Positions 20,701 through 29,000 of a stretch of DNA of 64,000 nt are shown here, one piece after another (the first letter of the stretch is position 1; every line of letters begins with the position of its first letter). Position numbers and translations under genes: made by a program. The notes beneath the pieces were generated by a model that was not told where the DNA came from, made no database searches, and saw nothing but the letters and a program-made list of their open reading frames with translations. The DNA comes from Candidatus Wallbacteria bacterium (GTDB lineage Bacteria; Muiribacteriota; UBA6191; JACPRK01): NCBI GenBank assembly GCA_016190005.1, contig JACPRK010000127.1, forward strand, positions 1 to 64,000, in the 5' to 3' direction.

Positions 20701-21619
20701 CCGTGCCGATGTTGTTGAGATTGCCGACGAGAGCGCTGGAGGCCACGGTCGCCTGGAAGGCAACGGAGCCCTTACCACCAATGGCGACGGTTCCGACGTT
20801 GAAGCTGGCGGCACCGGCGGTGGTCGCGCCGAAGTCGCCTTCGTCGGTGTCGGCGCCGTCGGTCAAGGTCTTCGTTCCGAACTTGAGACTGCCGGAAACG
20901 AACGAAAGACCGGAGGGGATGGCGTCGGTGATCTTGGCGCTGATGGCCTCGAGGTTGCCGGTGTTCTCGTAGTCGATGGTGTAGGTGACTGTGTCGCCGG
21001 GAAGGGCGCCTGCGGGCTCGACCTTCTTGGCCAGCGTGAGGGTTGCGGCGGGGGCGGAGGGCTTCGGCGTGAAGCAGGCGTCGGCGGATTGCTTGACCGC
21101 GGTGTCCGCTGAGTCGAAGCTGTTGACTGCCGTGAGCGTCGCCTGGCGGCAGCGCTCCGTGGTGCTGGCGCTGTCGCTCACCTTGACCTGGAACTGAGCC
21201 CGGATGTAGTGCCTTGGGGGTATGAGTCCGCTCCCGAACTTGATCGTGTTGGTACTGGAATCGAAAGCGGAGTCGCCCACAGCACTGAAGTCCACCGGAT
21301 CACTGTCGAGATTCGCGACGCCAGCCTGCTTAGCGCTTCCGGCGACGAAGGTCGTATCCGGCGGGAGCGTCACGGTCCAGTCGCCTCTCATGAAGATGAA
21401 ATCGTCCTGGGTGTTCAGGTTCGAGACGGTGATGTCGTAGGTGACCGTCTGCCCGGGTTCGGGGTTGGAAGGGCTGGCCGTGAGCGAGATGGAGCTGTTC
21501 CCGGTGTTCTGCGCCATCGAAGGCGAGGCCGCTGCCAGCATGAGCACTGGCAGGGCAAGCGCTTGGAACAGAAGTGTGCGACCCGGAGTGAACCTAAGGA
21601 CGTTGAACGGGGAAGTCAT
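11747..21619 (-). CDS. Giant (~3290 aa) DUF11/NEW3-type repeat surface protein with SdrD-B-like domains and a C-terminal outer-membrane beta-barrel
   Basis: Start chosen at MTSPFNVLRF (AGGAG RBS) rather than ORF start 21721; signal peptide; DUF11-like domains (TYTIDYENTGNLEAISAKITDAIPSGLSFVSGSL); eight 125-aa repeats; GRVYVDKDGDGRFTDGDEPVANARVWVEDG SdrD-like module; barrel-like C-terminus ending KLTRF. Confidence 0.85.
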   Translation of the reverse strand: MTSPFNVLRFTPGRTLLFQALALPVLMLAAASPSMAQNTGNSSISLTASPSNPEPGQTVTYDITVSNLNTQDDFIFMRGDWTVTLPPDTTFVAGSAKQAGVANLDSDPVDFSAVGDSAFDSSTNTIKFGSGLIPPRHYIRAQFQVKVSDSASTTERCRQATLTAVNSFDSADTAVKQSADACFTPKPSAPAATLTLAKKVEPAGALPGDTVTYTIDYENTGNLEAISAKITDAIPSGLSFVSGSLKFGTKTLTDGADTDEGDFGATTAGAASFNVGTVAIGGKGSVAFQATVASSALVGNLNNIGTAVCEGPGPRGPFFTPSVALAISQSYGVDLSPKSGDFAGVDSQVVNVPATITNTGNGADTIGLTAIRDNNPSNPIVVILDADGDGIRDSNENTEITDTGSLPAGGAKKVFLSFTPTGSNGKVFQLVLIATSQGNSSKSANGAYTVTLRQADLQLVKGVSPSNPAAGATVTYTIAYKNNGAVTAFASGISDTLDASLAYVAGSLKTGTTTAAATSLTDASDSDGGSVSGQNLEVVLGPVTAGAAGVVVFKATVNAMTAPSSEIGNIANTRFNSPEDFPRGPVPSTNVTFAVVAPVASVEVTPPTSGLKGSPGTKVAYAATVTNTGNTDDNFDLTTSGLPTGWTAKVFEDTDEDGILDVEEITEATSTGSLPPAGSKKLLVQVSIPSNASPASLGELTLKATSQDDSTKFDTGVYTTTATGFGVSVTPPTTTLSAPPGGKTTYIIEIGNPGTGTDTYSINLTGVPPGYTPKIFEDTDGDGVHDPGEDKEITEAGPIPPGGGTKIIVVITYPPTAPPGDVFFPEIIITSGGDPTKNRTVEITGNVVGASVDVTPATSTSNGLAGGKVSYPATIANKGTDPDTIGLGTSGLPPGWTAKIFEDTDGDGVLDPGETTELTSTGALDPKDDKKVIIQVTVPPGAKPNETGPVTLTATSGNDKTKSDTGVYTTTVTGASVDVTPPTSTSSGKPGGKVNYPVVVKNDGSDPDTIGFGTSGLPSGYSVIVFEDTNGDGTLGPDETTELTATGPLPPGGSKKLIVQVTVPTNAPPNDTAPLTFTATSGSDDSKSDTSVLTTTVSGASVEVTPPTTTLSAPPGGKTTYIITVGNPGTEPDTYDINLTGVPPGYTPKIFEDTDGDGVHDPGEDKEITKLGPIPPGGGKKFIVVITYPPTASPGDTITPEVVVTSGKDTTQVDGTKITGKVVGASVDLTPPTSTSNGTAGGTVNFPARLSNKGTDPDTIGLGTSGLPAGWTAKIFEDTDEDGVLDPEETTVITSLGVLDPKDRKRVIVQVTVPPGASPNDIGTLTLTATSGNDPTKTDTGVYTTTVKGASVDVTPPTSTSSGTPGGKVNYPVVVKNDGSDTDTINVGTSGLPSGYTAKILEDTNGDGTLGPDETIEVTTTGPLPPGGTKKLIVQVLIPPNAPPGDSAPLTFTGTSTKDPERKDTAVLTTALKSAQVDLSPSVADGSGRAGGTVDYPFTVTNKGFSLDTMGLGFSGLPTGWTAKLFKDTDGDGILDPEETTEVTSTGSLQKEGSYKAIARVSIPAGAKEGDTGAISVKATSKNDPTRSDTGVYTTTVTAANVVVTTTVSPPKRKKGETVLVTVRFKNIGTAPASDVVIRTSVPPGLTYKPGTIKRGATSETTAPRTDGPDGDDATFGGPGTGSVTGTVDLIPPGDGGVITFEAIVDDNVPPGTEIPVSSEVEFDSPKGTRRGPFDGPGAVVTVDGPVKIARIDVTAEPPVIIGDGVKTSTITAKVFLSDGSPVPDGTPVKLTIPFGEIVGAPSATPREFSGVTLGGKVSFLVRGNLVGTTPREEIAVVTAGTPETGETSAEVKLIFTPAAVIGVLRSGGAPVANATIVLVNSITKQEITAETDADGRYFVPVSFANAFSVRVTKQNAFGVMVAVEVEGTIQALGETAFPKGSITGTLVRRQTQAGKTGFGRQSDRIVTGCTVTLFRTDGGTREVDRRVTGPDGVYRFINLEKGDYVLVTTDCEGLDPAPRVSRTVPLQDSGEVRLDEDLFLGAPAPAVLLITKRANQTVASPGDILSYQIDVQNLSGVVATGVVVTDTPPPSFTLLAGSATVNGTRVADPAGRGTFTIPVPNIAGGTTAVITYRLAVGPNADRSRSVNSATVVATIGGASVVSGPAQASVEINKGIFYEESILVGRVYVDKDGDGRFTDGDEPVANARVWVEDGTSVFTDRQGHYSIEGLSVERHAIMLDPKSLPGDRGNLRPRKGEYMDLGNPWSRLTLGRVGTLIRVDFPLEIVGQTPMEGSLVPLTPAPATASVSATGPGVATAGTSGSMPLAAGNMASRIDRSTPPTSPSLVGAEHLVAGGLSPAKVAGEPARLEIRNETGSLVADGQRRGKVLVDVSDSSGAPVADGKHVTVALSGAVATTLDADPERDGLQVPVRDGRAVVELEPGAQSGGFEVSAQCERVRATRQLRFDADLRDMVMFGVGSLELGNRTVRGTPDGFADLRELQPGGYDRSRAAVFAKGRVMDDYLLTFAFDSAKDSRQRIFRDIDVDRFYPMYGDSSRIDRDAQSASKLYLKLERGEDYLLWGDYHTAFQDNELAAYNRRFTGFKAEKHDEDFDLTLIANESDQRQVRDLIRGGGNSGPYFLSATSLLIGSEQLRIEVRDRRFIEVVREARTLVRNVDYTINYFEGTILFKEPVPFETSAFEPVFIVAHYEVRPGAGAPKQTVLGGRGRLRVGDHLTLGATRISEDDRLENFDLSGLDAALDLGRFTLKAEWAETDSLTARRGEGYRLHLSGKIDDVWQVDAIYRNLDGTYRNLSNQIADPGEERFGLTLQGRPSDDTRYLASYTKRHNALRGEDSEGASVEAVHQIEKDLSVTAGVEKLDRTLQAGLTPPAALANPRPFNDYPTFGQFGLATPVSGSNWIGRLGVEKKTSDRLSLRAEREQPLSGSDATFPSANTLSARYALTADTSLVAAGRNESFGSFDRNLGSLGVETRLDGDTFAFSRYTLQEQERGLENFASYGVKTRRQIFRDLGASVSYETAKQIDGDSPVDFDAVGLALTYTTPEQDKNASARLERRFGSAGTAALMEFGVGYHVTDGHSLMGKVLFTDTESTPINGPASVLFRARERLDTILAWAYRPTWTDLFDALFQYRKRNELSTLAGVPLDSEADIFSLDVHVRPTDDLFVDLRHAEKFAEDRSGGILSSVTSELDALRVGVQVAPKVDFAVEGRRLDQGVTGETLEGYGVEVGYEVIENVRVAGGYNFSGFDDPDLTLGHYTAKGPVARIDFKLTRF
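16826..19825 (-). repeat. Eight in-frame tandem 375-bp coding repeats (125 aa each), exactly 3000 bp
   Basis: Each unit: (G/V)ASVxVTPPT...TSGLPxGWTAKIFEDTDGDGxxDPxE...(V)TVPP...GVYTTTVT; coordinates computed from codon positions of first and last units. Confidence 0.93.
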
Positions 21620-22013
21620 CTCTAGCTCCTGCTCTTGGGGCGTCCGAAACTCATCGCTGCGACCCGGTTGGACGGGCATCTCTTGCGGGCCCGGTCTCGA
21701 CAAAGTCACCCTAGTAACCATCTGGAATTGTAAAGGGGCGGCATGATAGACAGGAGGCTTCCCGGTGTCAAGAGTGACCTTCGCTACGAAATCCGCCGAA
21801 ATTCGCGGGCGAGCGCGACGCGCGACTCCTGGCTCAGAAGGCGGAGAGTGCGGTCGCGAGATAGACCGACAACCCTCCCTTCTTGGTCATGACGGGTCAT
21901 GAGAATCCCGACGAGGGCAGGGTCGGGAGGGGGCAGAGGGCTTCGGGCGGACTGCAAGCGCCGCCGGCCTCGGGGCTCCTGCCCGGGGCCGACGGCCGAA
22001 GCACTTGAGGGGC

Positions 22014-22424
22014 TCAGCGCAGAGGAACGGTGCCGCCGCCTTGGGCGAGCGCGCCGCCGTTCAGGCCGCCCTGAGCAGAAAGCTGCGCGCGGGCCTGGGC
22101 GGTTGCCATGCCCGTGATGTCCCGGGCAAGCCCCACGCCGGGGATGCCCGTGGCCTGGTAGATGGTGTCCAGAATCCGCGTGGCCTTGTCGCCGCCGGCG
22201 TCCGTCGACACGGCCGTGATGTTGCGGGCCAGCGGCACGCCGGGAAGCCCGGTGGCGCCTGCGACCCTGTCGAGCACTCCCACGGCCACCTGGCCGCCTT
22301 GCGACAGCGGTCCGACGGTGTTCGGGGCCATCCCCGCGGCTGCGCCCGGCTGGCATCCTACGTCGGCCAGCATCGCCGCACTGAGCAGGAGCGCTACGTT
22401 CCAGCGCGCCCAACGTCTAGGCAT
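22014..22424 (-). CDS. Small lipoprotein-like protein with internal LDxxxxATGxPGVxLARxIT duplication
   Basis: Strong RBS AAGGAGGTCGCAACC-ATG; N-terminal hydrophobic segment followed by ADVGC. Confidence 0.7.
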   Translation of the reverse strand: MPRRWARWNVALLLSAAMLADVGCQPGAAAGMAPNTVGPLSQGGQVAVGVLDRVAGATGLPGVPLARNITAVSTDAGGDKATRILDTIYQATGIPGVGLARDITGMATAQARAQLSAQGGLNGGALAQGGGTVPLR

Positions 22425-22571
22425 GGTTGCGACCTCCTTCGTTATCGGGAGCTGGCAAGCACGCGGGATGCCAGTTGGAGATCGCAGCCGGGGAGCCGCT
22501 CGGAGCGCTAGGGCCAGCGCGGGCGCGCAGAGAATTCCTTCACTCGGGGGCCAGAATCTGGCCCCGACAGG

Positions 22572-24893
22572 CTACCGGGCAGGCAACAAGATGTCCCTGG
22601 GGCCCGGAGCGACGACCAGGTAGGCCTTGCCGTTTTCGACCGGCTCGGGGTCGACCCCCAGGCGCGGTAGATAGGCGCGGAACCGTCTTACCGCCGAGGT
22701 CTCCTCGGGCGCCCGATCGTAGCTGGAGACGACCGTACTGCCTGCCTGGACGGCCAGGTCGGCCAGGGAGAAGCCCGCCGGTACGCCTCGGGCAAAGGCG
22801 AGCATGTTGACGCCCGCGTGGAGCTTGCGGGAGAGCGCGGCCTGGGGCCAGGCACGGCCAGTGAAGGTGAAGCGAAAGGCCGAGGGCACATGCACCAGAT
22901 AGCCCTGGTCGCCCGAAATGGGGAAGGCCCCGGTGAGGCCTCCGCCCAGGTAGACCTGGAAGCGGCCACGGCCGCTGGCGTCGGGCGCCACGGTTCGCAC
23001 CACGAAGCGCGCGCCCGTTCGACTCAACAGATGCTCCGAGGTGAAGGGGATGGCCGTCGTGCCGGGATCGGAGGGGAGAGCGACAAGGTTGAGGCCAGCC
23101 TCCAGGTCGAGCGAGGTGCGGGGCTCGACTGCGATGTTCTGGACCCGGATGCGCTCGAGGAAGTCGGCCAGGGTCAAGACCAGGCTGGCCGGCTGCGCGG
23201 TGAGCAGCATGCGGTCGGAGTCGTGGACGCTGATCAGCATCGGGTCGCCGGGGGCCGCGGCGATCTGATCGGACCTGGAGAGCACGGCGCTGAAGACGCC
23301 GTCGCCACTCTCCAGCCGCGCGCCGGTGGAGACGCGGCGCATCAGGTTGAAGAAGGTGACGAGCGTCCCGTCCGGCGCGTTCGCGCCGGTCCCCGCTAGC
23401 GTCACCCGCCCCGTCACGGTGAGCGAACCGGCGGCCTCCGGACGCCTCAGCACGCGCAGAGCCATGGTAGCTGAGCCGGTCCGCGACTGGCTGTCTTGCG
23501 CCGTAAGGCTGATGACGTGCTCGCCGGTCGTGAGCGTGGTCGCCGGGCTAGCGCCGGTCCCGAACTGGCCCGAGAGGCTGGAGGACCAGGCGAGGCTCGA
23601 GCCCGAGAGGGCCGTGCCGGCGCCGTCGGTGGCCAGCCCCTCGAAGCGGATGGTCTGCCCCTCGAAGAAGAGGCTGCCCGCGAGCGGAGCGCGGATGGAG
23701 ACCAGCACGGGGGCCGCCGAGTTGTCGACGTCGAAGCCGCCCGAAGCGGCCGCCTTCCCCTCCCCGCCGGCGTCTAGCGGGCGGATGCGGAAGAGCGCGC
23801 CGGCGACGCGGCGGGCGCCCGCGTCGGCCAGCGAGTTCCAGAGGAAAAGATGAGGACTGCCCGCTGCGGCCGCCGCAAGTGACGAGGTGCCGTCGCCACC
23901 CGCGGCTCGCGCCGTGCTCCAGTTGGTGCCGCCATCGAGGGAGTACTCGGCGGTGACCGAGGCTGCATCCGACTCTGCGTCGAACAGTACGTAGGAGATC
24001 GGCACGGCGCCGACCAGGTCTCCGGGCCCAGGCGTGCGGACGGCCGCGGTCGGGCGAGTGTTGGCAGCGGCGGCGACGGTGATGGAGACGTCGTCGGCGG
24101 CCGTGAGCATCCCGTCACTCACCGTCAACCTCATCACGTACACGCCCTCGGACGAGGTGTTGAACGATGCGATGGATGCGTTGGCTCCATCGATGGTGGC
24201 GGTCGGACCGGAGACTCTGCTCCAGGCATAGGTGAGGCGATCGCCCTCGGCGTCGCCGGAAAGGCTGCCGTCCAACGCGAGGACGCCGGGGCGCGCGCTG
24301 CGGTCGGCCCCTGCGCGGGCGACGGGAGCGGTGTTGACGACGCTGGAGGCCACGACGAGCGAGGCGACGGACGGAGTGGTGAGCGGCACCGCACCGTTGC
24401 CGGAATCGCGCAACGCCACGGCCTCGACCCTGAGCTGCGCGGTGCCTTCCGCGCGGGCGCGCATCAGCACGGAGAGCAGGACGCGGGACTCGTCGAAGCT
24501 AACGCCGAGGACGGGCCCCTTGCGGACCAACCCCAGCACCAGGCGGCCCTGACGATCGTTTTCGAGCGCCGACGCCAGCACGGTCGGCCTGGAGCCGCCG
24601 GCGCCGAGAAACGCGCCCTCCCAGACGCTCGGCTGGATGCCGTTGCGGGGATTGGAATCGCGATCGACCACCGACACGACGGTCGGGTCGTAGGACAGGT
24701 CGAGGGCTGCCCCATAGAGATCCTGGGCGTCCCGGACGGTCACGTCGATCTGAAAGGTCCTGTCGACTGCGACGTTCGGCGCGGTGACGGCCAGCTCGGC
24801 GCCGGGCGCGACAGCCAACGAGGCGACCAGTGCGACCGGAAGGCTCAGCGCCAGGCGCCAGGCGGCCGGGAATCTTCGGTGCAGGTTCGACAT
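22572..24893 (-). CDS. Secreted cohesin-domain-like protein with PKD/REJ-type Ig domains and duplicated C-terminal domain
   Basis: ELAVTAPNVAVDRTFQIDVTVRDAQDLYGAALDLSYDPTVVSVVD...GRLVLGLVRKGPVLG cohesin-like pattern; GDRLTYAWSRVSGPTATIDGAN PKD-like; ATG 24893 with GGGGTGA RBS (ORF can extend to GTG 24902). Confidence 0.7.
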   Translation of the reverse strand: MSNLHRRFPAAWRLALSLPVALVASLAVAPGAELAVTAPNVAVDRTFQIDVTVRDAQDLYGAALDLSYDPTVVSVVDRDSNPRNGIQPSVWEGAFLGAGGSRPTVLASALENDRQGRLVLGLVRKGPVLGVSFDESRVLLSVLMRARAEGTAQLRVEAVALRDSGNGAVPLTTPSVASLVVASSVVNTAPVARAGADRSARPGVLALDGSLSGDAEGDRLTYAWSRVSGPTATIDGANASIASFNTSSEGVYVMRLTVSDGMLTAADDVSITVAAAANTRPTAAVRTPGPGDLVGAVPISYVLFDAESDAASVTAEYSLDGGTNWSTARAAGGDGTSSLAAAAAGSPHLFLWNSLADAGARRVAGALFRIRPLDAGGEGKAAASGGFDVDNSAAPVLVSIRAPLAGSLFFEGQTIRFEGLATDGAGTALSGSSLAWSSSLSGQFGTGASPATTLTTGEHVISLTAQDSQSRTGSATMALRVLRRPEAAGSLTVTGRVTLAGTGANAPDGTLVTFFNLMRRVSTGARLESGDGVFSAVLSRSDQIAAAPGDPMLISVHDSDRMLLTAQPASLVLTLADFLERIRVQNIAVEPRTSLDLEAGLNLVALPSDPGTTAIPFTSEHLLSRTGARFVVRTVAPDASGRGRFQVYLGGGLTGAFPISGDQGYLVHVPSAFRFTFTGRAWPQAALSRKLHAGVNMLAFARGVPAGFSLADLAVQAGSTVVSSYDRAPEETSAVRRFRAYLPRLGVDPEPVENGKAYLVVAPGPRDILLPAR

Positions 24894-24921
24894 GGCGATC
24901 ACCCCGTAACTTCCCGGCGCG

Positions 24922-26037
24922 TCATGGCGCGCGCGCGGGGAGCTTCACGTTGACGCGGATGGACTTGGTAGCCGACTGATCGGTGAGCGTCACGACGCTG
25001 ACCGAGACGACGTGCTCGCCTTCCGGAAGCCCCGCCATCGGGACTTCGACGGTGTACGGCGAGTAGCCTTGCTCCTCTTCGGCGATCCGCTGGAAGTCGA
25101 CGAAGGTCACGATCTCGAAGCGCTGCTCGAGCATGCGCTGCAGACTCGACTCGTCGAGCTTGACGGTGAGCGGAACGACACCCGTCGCTTCCAGCGGGCC
25201 CGCTTCGCCCTTGGCGGACGACGCGGTGAGCGTGAAGCGGGGTGAGGTGCGGTAGCCGGCGCGCGACAGGTATTGCGGGTCGATCCGGCCGCGCGCCAGG
25301 GCGGCCTTGCGCAGCGCGGCGCGCCGCTGCAGGAGCTCCGAGGCCTTGGCGGTCGTGGGCTCGGGCTCAGGCCCGTCGGTGATGGTGACCGAGCCCGCAG
25401 GAAGCGCGAAGGCTTCGAAGACGAGCGAGAACTTCGGGTGGGCGGCCAGGTCGACCAGACCGTCCTCGTCCCTGCCGTCCCACGGGATGGAGTGGGGGCC
25501 GGCGGCCGTCGGCTGCCAGTCGAGCGGAGTGGCCAGCAACGGCCCGCCATGGATTCCGGCGCGGACACGGACCGCCGCGTCCTTCGCCAGCCGGAACTCC
25601 AGCCGCCGGGAGGCGCGATTGTACCCGTACTCGCCGAACTCGACGGGCACCGATTCGCCCCCGGAGAGCGCGCCGGGGTCGTGCTCCATCACACCTGAGC
25701 GGGATTCGGCCCGGAGGACGAAGTAGTAGACGCCCCGAGGCAACTGTCTGCCGTCAGAGGCGTGCCCGTCGAAGGTCACGGCATTTTCACCCGCGGGCCT
25801 GGGCGAGTCCGCCAGCACTGTGCAAACCGGTGCGTGGTCGGCGTCGTGGGCGGTGATGCGCACCGACGCCGGCTCCTGGAGAACGAAGCGCAGGTTGACC
25901 TTCTCGCCGGCCCCCAGGCTCATCGCGAACCGGTCGGGGACGACCCCGGCCGGCGCATCGGCCAGGAGAGATGCGGCCCCGGCGCCCGAAAGCGCGAGCG
26001 CGAGCCAGAGTACCCGGCGCCATCTGCTGTGAATCAT
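24922..26037 (-). CDS. Secreted protein with FlgD-Ig-like beta-sandwich domains
   Basis: Start chosen at MIHSRWRR; signal peptide; VRITAHDADHAPVCTVLADSPRPAGENAVTFDGHASDGRQLPRGVYYFVLRAES is FlgD-Ig-like. Confidence 0.6.
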   Translation of the reverse strand: MIHSRWRRVLWLALALSGAGAASLLADAPAGVVPDRFAMSLGAGEKVNLRFVLQEPASVRITAHDADHAPVCTVLADSPRPAGENAVTFDGHASDGRQLPRGVYYFVLRAESRSGVMEHDPGALSGGESVPVEFGEYGYNRASRRLEFRLAKDAAVRVRAGIHGGPLLATPLDWQPTAAGPHSIPWDGRDEDGLVDLAAHPKFSLVFEAFALPAGSVTITDGPEPEPTTAKASELLQRRAALRKAALARGRIDPQYLSRAGYRTSPRFTLTASSAKGEAGPLEATGVVPLTVKLDESSLQRMLEQRFEIVTFVDFQRIAEEEQGYSPYTVEVPMAGLPEGEHVVSVSVVTLTDQSATKSIRVNVKLPARAP

Positions 26038-26090
26038 CTCTTCACCTTCTCGTGACCTCATTGGCTCCCGTGACTCTCCTTGCGGTGTGT

Positions 26091-29000
26091 TCACTTTCCG
26101 GCTTTCGAGGGCTTGGCCCGGTCGTTGTCTGGCTTCTTCTCTCCCGGCTTGGGTTCCTTGGCGCCGTCCTTGGTCCCGTCCGGCTTGCCGTCCTTGTTCG
26201 TGTCCTTCTTGCCGCCCTTCTCGTCGGGGAGCAACGCATCGGCGATCTTGCCGCCGAGCTTGTCGCCGACCACTCCGCCGGACACATCGCCGATGACCTC
26301 GTCCAGCGCCTTCTTGGCGGTCGCCTTCACAGCCTGGCCCGTTGCGCCCTCGATCACTTCCTGCCCCAGGACCTTGCCGGCGCCCGCGCCGATCAGCTTT
26401 CCGGCGCCCGCGCCGAGAGCACCGCCGAGCGCCCCGCCCAGGGCCGCCTTGCCCGTGTCCTTGGTGAGCGGATCGCCGTTGATGGCGTTCTCGACGCCCT
26501 TCCCCACGACTCCTCCGGCCGTGCCGGCCGCGATTCCGGCCACGATTGCCGCCGCGCCGCCCGTCGCGACGGTGGCGTCGGCGACGGCGCCCGTGATGGC
26601 ACCCGAGACCGCACCACCCGCCGTCGCGGCGATGATCTCGCGGCCGCTCTTGCCGTCGAGCGCAGCCGTGACACCGCCGACGACACCGCCGACCACGGCG
26701 CCGATGATGGTGAAGAAGAACTCGCCCTCGGGGTCGCGCTGATTGGCGGGATCGTTTCCGACGTAGGCATAGAGGTTCGGCGCCCAGACGGGATCGGGGC
26801 TGATGAAGCGGCCCGCGGCCGGGTCGTAGTAGCGGGCACGGTAATAGTAGAGGCCGGTCTCCTCGTCGTACTCGCGGCCCGTGAACCCGAAGGCACAGGA
26901 GACGCTGCCCGTGGAGGAAGTCAGCCGGCCGAAGGCGGCATGGACCAGCGCGCGCTGCACGGCTCCACTCGCGTCGGCGAGCGCGCGCACGCTGAAGAGC
27001 CGATCCAGCAAGTAGTAGTAGCGCGCATTGCCACGTTCCATCACGACGGGCTCATCGCGACGCGTGCCGTTGACGTAGCTGGCGACGAGCGTGCCCGTGC
27101 CGTCGTACTCGGCAAGCAGATTCCCTTCGACGTCGTAGATCCAGCGCGTCACCACGCCACCGGAGATCTTCTCGATCCGGCGGTTCAGCGCGTCATAGGC
27201 GTACGTGCTCTCGCTCGAGCCCGTCAAGGTCCGCGTCAGGCGTCCCTCGCCGTCGTACTCGAACGTCGTCGCCGAACCACCGGCCTTGGGCGAGCGTGAC
27301 GTCAAGCGCCCGGTCGTGTCGTAAACGTAGGTGAAGCGATCGTCGGCGGACAGGCGGTTGCCCGCGGCATAGGTCGCGCCGTCACCGAGCCGGTTGCCGG
27401 CCGCGTCGTACGTGTAACTCTCCGAGGGATTACCGGGCAACTCGGAAGCGGGATGCGTCGCCGTGAGCAGCTCCCCGCTGGCGGAGAAAGCGAAACTACT
27501 CTTCTGACCGTTGGCGAGCGTCTCGGAGACGACGCGGTCCTCCCTGTCGAGAGAGTAGACGAAGGATGCGAGAGTGGTGGAACCGGTCCGGTGAACGGCA
27601 GAGGTCATCCGGCCCGCGGAGTCGTAGACATAGCTCGAAGACAGGCTCGCCCCGGCTTCTACGAGAGCTGGCTGGCCGTCGGCGGCGTAGGAGATCGTGA
27701 CGTCCGCGTCGGACCCGGGTGCGTCGACGCCGACGAGCCGATCGCCAGCGTCGAAGGCGTACGTGACGATCCGGCTGCCGGGCCCGCTGACGCGCGTGCG
27801 GTTGCCGTTGGCGTCATAGGTGAAGTCAACGGTGGTCGCAGGTTGGTGCGTTGTGGCCGCCGTCACCGCACGCGTGACACGGGCGTTTTGATCGTGCGTC
27901 AGGGAGAGAGTCGACACGGCGGTGCTCGTGGCGTCGACGGCCGAAAGCTGCTGGGGATTCCCCTGAACGTCATACGAGGTGTCGATGCGGCGGCCGCCGG
28001 GCAGGGTCTTGCTCGTGATCCGGCCGGCCACGTCATGGGTCCAGGAGGTGACGCCTTCGTCGGGATCGATGCGGGTGAGCATGTTTCCGTCCGCGTCATA
28101 CGTGAAACTCGTGGCGCGGTCCCCCGGTTCAATCCGGCGCGTCATCCGGCCCTCGGCGTCATACTCGAAGCGGGTCACGCTCCCGTCGGGAGCCGCCACG
28201 CTGGTCCGGTTGCCGCACGGGTCATGAGTGATGGATGTCCTGCGCTTCGATGGGTCCGTCATCGAGACCATGCGCCCCGCAAGGTCGAAGCCGTAGACCA
28301 GCTCCCCGCCGGACGGGTTGAGCAGCTTGACGGCCTTGCCGCGCGCGTCATAGGTTGTGCGCGAGACGTTTCCGGCTCCGTCGCGTACGGCCAGTGGCCT
28401 GCCGAGCGCGTCATAGGTCGTGATCAGAGACGGGCCGGCCGCGTCACGGACCGCCACGGGATTGCCGGCGGCATCGTAGTCCACCCGGTTCTGCCGGCCC
28501 AGCGGGTCGGTCACCGTCGTCCGCAGACCCCGGGCGTCATAGGCATAGGTAGTCGTGGTCCGCCGCCCGCTGGTCGCGGAGGCCAGCAACCCTCGCGGCT
28601 CATAGGCGTAGCTCTTCGAGTTCCCGGCCGGGTCCACATCCGCGAGCAATCGCCCGCCGAACCCGCGCGTGAAGGTTGCGATGCCCCCGCGGCGGTTGGT
28701 GATCTTGGTCAACTGCCCCTCGGCGTCGTACTCGAAGCGGTCCGCTGCCCCGAGCGCATCGAAGGTCGCGCTCATCCGGCCCATGACGTCGTACTCGTAG
28801 CGTGTGGTGTTGCCCCGGAAGTCGGTCTTGCTGGTCAGGTTTCCCTCTGCGTCGTAGGCGAGAGTGCGGGAGTTGCCCAGGTTACTGGTGACGCGGGTGA
28901 GCCGCCCGCGGGGGTCGTACTGCAGACGGCTGACGAACCCGCGCTCGTCGGTCACCGTCGTGATGCGACCCAGAGCGTCGTGGGTGAAGCGCCGGGTGTT

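Noticed and set aside
19265-21112. 615-aa plus-strand ORF opposite the repeat protein (also 27453..29627, 34136..36196, 14408..15781, 11435..12673)
   Set aside because: Mirror ORFs of repetitive minus-strand genes; low-complexity translations with no signal peptide or motif.
21620-21721. N-terminal extension of the giant repeat protein (ORF start at 21721)
   Set aside because: The ATG at 21619 has a good AGGAG RBS and is followed by a signal peptide; the extension would precede the signal sequence.
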